This document shows, in pieces, positions 59,266 to 64,000 of a DNA stretch of 64,000 nucleotides. Within the stretch, counting starts at the first letter, position 1. Each line of letters opens with the position of its first letter. Source of the DNA: Neolewinella marina (GTDB taxonomy: Bacteria; Bacteroidota; Bacteroidia; Chitinophagales; Saprospiraceae); contig NZ_PDLO01000001.1 of the NCBI RefSeq assembly GCF_002631205.1, positions 124,001 to 188,000 on the forward strand. The letters run 5' to 3'. The position numbers and the translations under genes were made by a program. Under the pieces are notes generated by a model. It ran no database searches. It saw nothing but the letters and a program-made list of their open reading frames with translations, and had not been told where the DNA came from.

Positions 59266-60960
59266 CGGGCTCCGGCGGTGGCGCGGGTGACAGTATCCGC
59301 GGCACCGCCAGCCGTGCCGATAGGGGGCGGCGACAGGCGCTGTATCCATCCTTCACCGGCAGGTTGATCTCGGCCCTCACCGGGAAGGTGCGCATCGTGC
59401 GGTCGTCGATGAGGTTCAGTGGCCAGCTGCGCTCGCTTTCCAACACCACGTTGACCGCCGCGCGGCGGGCGTTGTAGTTCGCTTCCACGACCCGTACACT
59501 CAGCGTATCCGCGGCGGGATCATCAGTCGCAAGCTTTTTTACCAGGAATCGCCCTCCGGCATCCAGGGGGTTTTCCCCGTCCTCGACGTTCAGGGTAAGG
59601 TGCCACTGAAAGGCGTATTCTCCGTTATTGCGGCGGCGCAATTCAAAGCGGGTACCGGCCAGGTCCAGGATCGGGTGGGCCGAGGTGCGCAGCCCCTGGT
59701 GGACGGGAATGCGCAAGGCAGGAACCCCGTTACGTCCCGGCAGGACGAGGGCGTACTGTGGATCGCCACCCCCTCCCGGGGTTGGGGTTGAAACAGACCG
59801 GGGGCGGCCTGCCCCGTCAGACTGAAGGACAGTCCGGAATCGGTGGGGGCGACGGCCAGCCCCGGCATGCCGTTGTAGATGCCTTCCGCGAGATAGTGAA
59901 TCTCCCAGGGCGCGCCGGCCAGGCTGGCGGGCAAACCGGGAACGGCTACCGTATGCCGGTGGGCGGCACCTTCGCGCAGGGGGGACGCGCTTCCAGCTAC
60001 CGTTCCTAGGGTGGCGAAGTAATCCGCGATCTCCTCGGGGTCGGGCAGCCGGTGGTACATGCTCTCGCGGGTATATGGACCGTCGAAGTCCGTGTAGACG
60101 ATGGTTTCCCAGTCGCTGCCGCTGAAGGTGTTCTCGTTTTCGCGGCGGTGGGACAACTCGCTGTTCAGCTTGGCGGAAAAGGGAAGGGCTACGTTCAGCC
60201 CCACCGACTGCTCGGCCGCGGTGACCTCCTTGCTGTCGGTCAGGTGCTTGATGACGATGCCGTCAAACTGCCGCAGGTAATAGGCCTCTCCCCGGTACTC
60301 GGGATGAAATTGATAGAACTGCCAGAGGTAGGCCATCAGCTCGGTAGTCCGTTCGTCGTTGGCGCCGAGGACTTCGGAGAGCGGGCTCTCGAAGCTGCCC
60401 GCCATGGCCAGTACGCTGCTGCTGCGCCGGGCGTCGGTGTCCAGGGCGGCGGCAAAGGCGGCGTAAGGCGGTTTCCAGCCGGCGTCGAGGGCGGCCTTCA
60501 GGTAGCCACCGCAGTTTTTGGTCAGCACGAAGGAATCGAATCCGTCCCGGGGCTGGGGTAGCAGGTTGACCCCCTCCGCCTGGGTAAACAGCAGCCGGTC
60601 CGGACTGTAGCGGATGTCGTCCAGTCCGGCAGATATTTCGGCACCGGAAAACACGTAACTCAGCAAATTACCCCCGTTGATGTCGGCCTTTTCCACCCTG
60701 GTCCGGAGGGTACGCTTGCCCAGGAAGCGTTCCAGGGTCGGGGGTGTGTAATCGCGCCGCCCTTCCGCCCGGGCAAATCCGCAGAAATCATAGTGCCGCT
60801 CGAAGACCTGTTGCAGGGCGCCGCCGAGGAACAGGCGGCTGTAGGCCCGTTGCGGCGGCCAGGATTCGGTTTCCGTTTTGCTACGGCGCTGGGCTTCGGA
60901 GGATACGGGAAGCAATGTCAGGGAGGCCAGCAGTGCCAGCCCAAGGCGGGAAATCAGCAT
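59231..60960 (-). pseudogene. Secreted protein of unknown family, frameshifted
   Basis: Two frames, 60960-59590 (456 residues) and 59716-59231 (161 residues), join into one protein of about 575 residues if one base is restored in the C5 run at 59769-59773 (plus strand). The first part has a signal peptide (LTLLPVSSEAQ); the tail of frame 1 after the run is arginine/proline-rich nonsense, while frame 2, read back through the run, continues smoothly (GDPQYALVLPGRNG then RIPVHQGLR). No family recognised; no catalytic motif. It may be a true mutation, an assembly/sequencing error in the homopolymer, or a -1 slip site. The gene ends by overlapping the OmpA gene. Confidence 0.72.
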
Positions 60961-61023
60961 ACGGTTCCGGAATAATTTCGGCTGGTATAAGAATGCGAAA
61001 CCCGTCCGCTTATTGTACCCGCG

Positions 61024-62082
61024 CTACCACAGCGTCAACTGCGGCGGCCGGCGGCGCAGTTCGAAGGGTGCAAAATTGTAGGCGGGTACCGGTGGGGCGT
61101 CGCTGAAGTACTTTCTGCGCGCCAGGCGGTACTGCTGTTCCACCAGATCGGCCAGGGGGCCGGCGCCCCGGTGGCGGATGCCGAAGCGCTTTTCTCCCAG
61201 GGCGCCGTCCCGGGTATCCCGGATGCGGTTCAGCACCCGCTCGGCGCGGTCAGGGAACGTCTTGGTCACCCAGTCGGTAAAGATGTCCGCTACCTGATCG
61301 TTCAGTCGTACGAGGCTGTACCCGATGCGGCGGGCGCCGGCCTCGGCCGACCGTCGGGCAATGGCCAGTATTTCGTGATCGGTGAGCCCCGGGATCACGG
61401 GGGCGATGTTGACCATGGTGGGAATTCCAGCCTCACTCAGGGTAGCCAGGGCCCGGAAGCGCTGGGCAATGGTGGCGGTCCGGGGCTCGAGTACCCGCCG
61501 GACGTCCTCATCCAGGGTGGTGATGCTGAAGCAGACGTGCACCAGGTCGTCGGCGGCCAGTTCCCGCAGCATGTCCAGGTCGCGTTCAATCAGGCTGTTC
61601 TTGGTGATGAGGCCCACCGGATGGCGCAGGTCGTTCAGGACTTCCAGGCACTGGCGGGTCAGCCGGAACCTGCGCTCCGCCGGCTGGTAACTATCGGTAT
61701 TGCCCGACATCATGATGGGCATCGGGACGTAGGAGGGCTTCAGCAGGGCGCGGCGGAGGAGGGCCGGCGCCTCGGCCTTATAGAGCACCTTCGTCTCGAA
61801 ATCCAGGCCGGCGCTGTACCCCCAGTAGGTGTGGGTGGTGCGGGCGAAGCAGTATACGCATCCGTGCTCGCAGCCCTGGTAGGCATTCAGTCCGTAACCT
61901 TCCCCGAGGTCGGGACTGGTGATCTTGTTGAGGATAGTCTTCGGGTGGGTGGGGATGAACTCGGTGGCGAGGGCGTCCTCCGGGTCGGGCAGTTCGTCGT
62001 AGCTCAACCGGTGGTAGGGGTTGTCCGGATTGATCTGGGCCCCGCGTCCGGCCCGGGGGGTGGGGTCTCTCTCCTCTCCCAC
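61024..62082 (-). CDS. PA0069-type radical SAM protein (SPL-like)
   Basis: Radical SAM enzyme of 352 residues, related to spore photoproduct lyase-like PA0069 proteins of unknown substrate. The 4Fe-4S motif is GCEHGCVYCFA near 69-79 (Cys-x3-Cys-x2-Cys). Other parts are LNKITSPDLGEGYGLNAYQG, MMSGNTDSYQPAERR near 122-136 and GIPTMVNIAPVIPGLTDHEI near 228-247. Start is the GTG at 62082, one base after the stop of the copper ATPase gene, so it is probably co-transcribed with it. Confidence 0.9.
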   Translation of the reverse strand: MGEERDPTPRAGRGAQINPDNPYHRLSYDELPDPEDALATEFIPTHPKTILNKITSPDLGEGYGLNAYQGCEHGCVYCFARTTHTYWGYSAGLDFETKVLYKAEAPALLRRALLKPSYVPMPIMMSGNTDSYQPAERRFRLTRQCLEVLNDLRHPVGLITKNSLIERDLDMLRELAADDLVHVCFSITTLDEDVRRVLEPRTATIAQRFRALATLSEAGIPTMVNIAPVIPGLTDHEILAIARRSAEAGARRIGYSLVRLNDQVADIFTDWVTKTFPDRAERVLNRIRDTRDGALGEKRFGIRHRGAGPLADLVEQQYRLARRKYFSDAPPVPAYNFAPFELRRRPPQLTLW

Positions 62083-62083
62083 C

Positions 62084-64000
62084 CTAGCGGCGTTTGAGGC
62101 GGATGGCGTTGCCGATGACCACCACGTCGGAGAAGGCCATGAACAGGGCCGCCCACATGGGATTCAGGTACCCCAGGGCTGCCATTGGTATGGCCACGAT
62201 GTTGTAGCTGAAGGCCCAGAAGAGACTCTCCCGGATGGTTTTTACCGTCAGGTCCGCGATCCGTTTACCTTCCACGAGAATGGAAAGGTCGTCGCGCATC
62301 AGTACCACCTGGGCCGCGTCTAGGGCAACGGCGCTGGCTCCACCCAGGCTGACGCCCAGGTCGGCCCGGCTGAGGGCGGCCGCGTCGTTGATGCCATCGC
62401 CTACCATGGCGGTGGGCAGGCCGTCGCTGAGCCGGCTGATCATTTCCAGTTTTTGGGCCGGCAGCTGTCCGGCGTGTACTTCGTCGATACCGACCTGGGC
62501 GGCTACCTGTCGTGCCTTGGCCTCCCGGTCGCCCGTGAGCAATACGGTCCTTACCCCCCGGTCGTGCAACCGCTGGACCATTTCGGCAGCCCCGGGGCGA
62601 ACGGAATCTACCAGGGTAAGGGTGGCCACTACCGCTCCGTCGCGGCGCAGGACCACGTCGGCATCCACCGTCTCATCCTTGGCGGCTCCCAGGTAAAATG
62701 GTCCCGCGGTAAGGCCGAGGCCAGGGGTCTCCTCAACGTCGAATGATCCGGCCCAGGCGGTGTACGCCGGGTCGTCGACCTCCGCCATCGGCTGGCGGCT
62801 GAGGTGATCCCTCACGGCCTGGGCGATCGGGTGGCTGCTGTAGCCCTCCAGCTCATAGACGAGGCGGTGGACAAAGGCCGGGTCGTGACCGGGAAGGATG
62901 TTGAATTCACCCACTTCCAGGTCGCCGGTGGTGAGGGTACCGGTCTTGTCGAAAACCATCTGCTTGATGCCCGCGAAGGACTCAACGGTGCTGCCGCCGC
63001 GGATGAGTAGGCCGGTCCGTGCCAGCCGCCCTACCCCGACCATGACGGCCGTCGGCGTGGCCAATCCCATGGCGCAGGGGCAGGAGATCAGCAGAACGGC
63101 CACCGCGTTCATGAAGGCCTGGGTGGAGGTAGCATAACCAGTTCCCCAGCCGATCAGGAAGGTGAGCAAGCTGATCACGATCACCACCGGCACGAAGATG
63201 GCGCTGATGCGGTCGGCGAGGCGCTGGAGCCGGGGCTTGTCGCTCTGGGCCGTCTTTACCAGCTCAATGATCCGGGCCAGGGTGCCATCCTGGTAGGCCT
63301 CGGTGACTTCTACGGTCGTTTGGCCAGAGACGACGATACTGCCCCCCAGCACCCGGTCGCCTTCCCCCTTGTTCACCGGCAGGCTCTCGCCCGTCAGCAT
63401 GGCTTCGTTGACCGTCAAGTCTCCCTGGCGGACGATACCGTCCAGAGGTACCTTGTCGCCGGTGTTCACCCGCACCAGGCTGCCGGGCGATACCTCCTCT
63501 ACCGGCAAGCTGACCAGGGTACCACTGGGCATGACTACCCGGGCACGCTCTTCCTTAAGGGCGGTCAGGGCGCCGATGGCGGTGGTGGTCCGCTCTACGG
63601 CGCGGGCTTCGAGCCAGTTGCCCACCAGCACCAGGGTGATGATGGTGGCAGCGGTTTCAAAGAAATAGTAGTGGGGATCCTGCCAGTACAGGCCGATGAG
63701 GCTGTACACGAAGGCTGCGGTAGCGCCCAGGAAGATCAGCACGTCCATATTGAGCATCCGGGCGCGCAAACCGGACAGGGCGGAGCGTCCGAAGTGGAGG
63801 CCGCCGATCCAGTAGACCGGCCCGGCGAGTGCCAGCTGTACCCAGCCGTTGTCCAGGGGGGTATGTACCCCGGCCATCATGAGGAAGTGGTTCAGCAGGA
63901 GCGGAAGGGTGAGTGCGGCACAGATGAGCAGTCGCTGCTGCGGGGTAAATCCCCGGGCGGCATCAGCCCTGGTTTCGGCGGTATCGTCGACTACTGTATA
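62084..64000 (-). CDS. Copper-type (P1B) heavy-metal P-ATPase, 5' end outside window
   Basis: Membrane ATPase that exports copper(I) or a related metal ion. The frame is open to the right edge, so the N-terminal metal-binding part is missing; 638 codons are visible. Motifs in order are MLTGESLPV, the ion-path CPC in SCPCAMGLATPTA, the phosphorylated Asp in DKTGTLTTGD, YSSHPIAQAV (HP motif) and GDGINDAAALSRADLG. CPC points to the Cu(I)/Ag(I) group, the usual CopA. The radical SAM gene follows one base after its stop. Confidence 0.93.
   Translation of the reverse strand, partial: YTVVDDTAETRADAARGFTPQQRLLICAALTLPLLLNHFLMMAGVHTPLDNGWVQLALAGPVYWIGGLHFGRSALSGLRARMLNMDVLIFLGATAAFVYSLIGLYWQDPHYYFFETAATIITLVLVGNWLEARAVERTTTAIGALTALKEERARVVMPSGTLVSLPVEEVSPGSLVRVNTGDKVPLDGIVRQGDLTVNEAMLTGESLPVNKGEGDRVLGGSIVVSGQTTVEVTEAYQDGTLARIIELVKTAQSDKPRLQRLADRISAIFVPVVIVISLLTFLIGWGTGYATSTQAFMNAVAVLLISCPCAMGLATPTAVMVGVGRLARTGLLIRGGSTVESFAGIKQMVFDKTGTLTTGDLEVGEFNILPGHDPAFVHRLVYELEGYSSHPIAQAVRDHLSRQPMAEVDDPAYTAWAGSFDVEETPGLGLTAGPFYLGAAKDETVDADVVLRRDGAVVATLTLVDSVRPGAAEMVQRLHDRGVRTVLLTGDREAKARQVAAQVGIDEVHAGQLPAQKLEMISRLSDGLPTAMVGDGINDAAALSRADLGVSLGGASAVALDAAQVVLMRDDLSILVEGKRIADLTVKTIRESLFWAFSYNIVAIPMAALGYLNPMWAALFMAFSDVVVIGNAIRLKRR

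Overview
The window looks like ordinary chromosome from a GC-rich member of the Bacteroidota, most likely a Lewinella/Saprospiraceae-type marine bacterium (inference). The pointers are two secreted proteins with type IX secretion (T9SS) sorting domains of both kinds (10150-12519, type B; 45140-47527, type A), a PorV-like barrel, the gliding genes gldA and gldF, an L32 protein of the Bacteroidota type, promoters with the TAnnTTTG -7 element, and almost no Shine-Dalgarno sequences. I see no insertion sequence, prophage, CRISPR array, rRNA or integrase; it reads as core and housekeeping DNA, very tightly packed.

Layout. 1-7.9 kb: AI-2E-type membrane protein, proline dehydrogenase, PorV-like barrel, MazG, a bifunctional-nuclease/UVR protein, FabD, DUF423, and a 5'-nucleotidase split over two overlapping genes. 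8.2-15 kb: DnaA, a c-type cytochrome lipoprotein, a T9SS adhesin-like protein with a coupled membrane protein, and yceD-rpmF with a clear terminator. 15-25 kb: RidA, a UbiA prenyltransferase, oligopeptidase B, a lipoprotein, a CtlX-like hydrolase, gamma-glutamyltranspeptidase, an aspartate-type aminotransferase and a sugar-type MFS carrier. 25-32.5 kb: an overlapping mnmH-dctQ-dctM operon, a rimK plus aspartoacylase-like pair, then gldA, an unknown secreted protein and gldF. 32.5-44.5 kb: a GH30 glycosidase gene broken by one in-frame stop, RecQ, a glycosyltransferase, RNase D, a large AsmA-like protein, initiator tRNA with its own promoter and terminator, 2Fe-2S ferredoxin, a SulP transporter and CoaE. 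44.5-64 kb: lipoproteins, a T9SS-secreted LVIVD-repeat protein, an S9 peptidase carrying a formylglycine-enzyme-like tail, an M24 peptidase, a membrane glycosyltransferase-like protein, a GH113-like and a GDPD lipoprotein, a sterol-desaturase-like hydroxylase, a methyltransferase, a Smr/DUF2027 protein, an OmpA lipoprotein, a frameshifted secreted protein, a radical SAM protein and a copper-type P-ATPase that runs off the right edge.

How the genes fit together. Many of the enzymes serve peptide and amino-acid use (two S9 peptidases, M24, GGT, PRODH, CtlX, aminotransferase), as expected for a protein-degrading marine bacterium. Neighbouring genes are often coupled by 4-base overlaps (ATGA, GTGA or TTGA). 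Convergent pairs abut or overlap, and three of them share one CTAG for both stop codons.

Most notable observations: four genes have TAnnTTTG exactly 4 bases before the ATG, which predicts leaderless mRNAs; the peptidase/FGE-like fusion; the single-codon nonsense mutation in the GH30 gene; a TRAP membrane pair with no binding protein, coupled to a tRNA-modification gene; gldF without gldG; and a small ORF behind an AT-rich promoter with a palindrome in its spacer. I found no complete, clearly undescribed multigene system. All calls come from reading motifs by eye; no database search was run.
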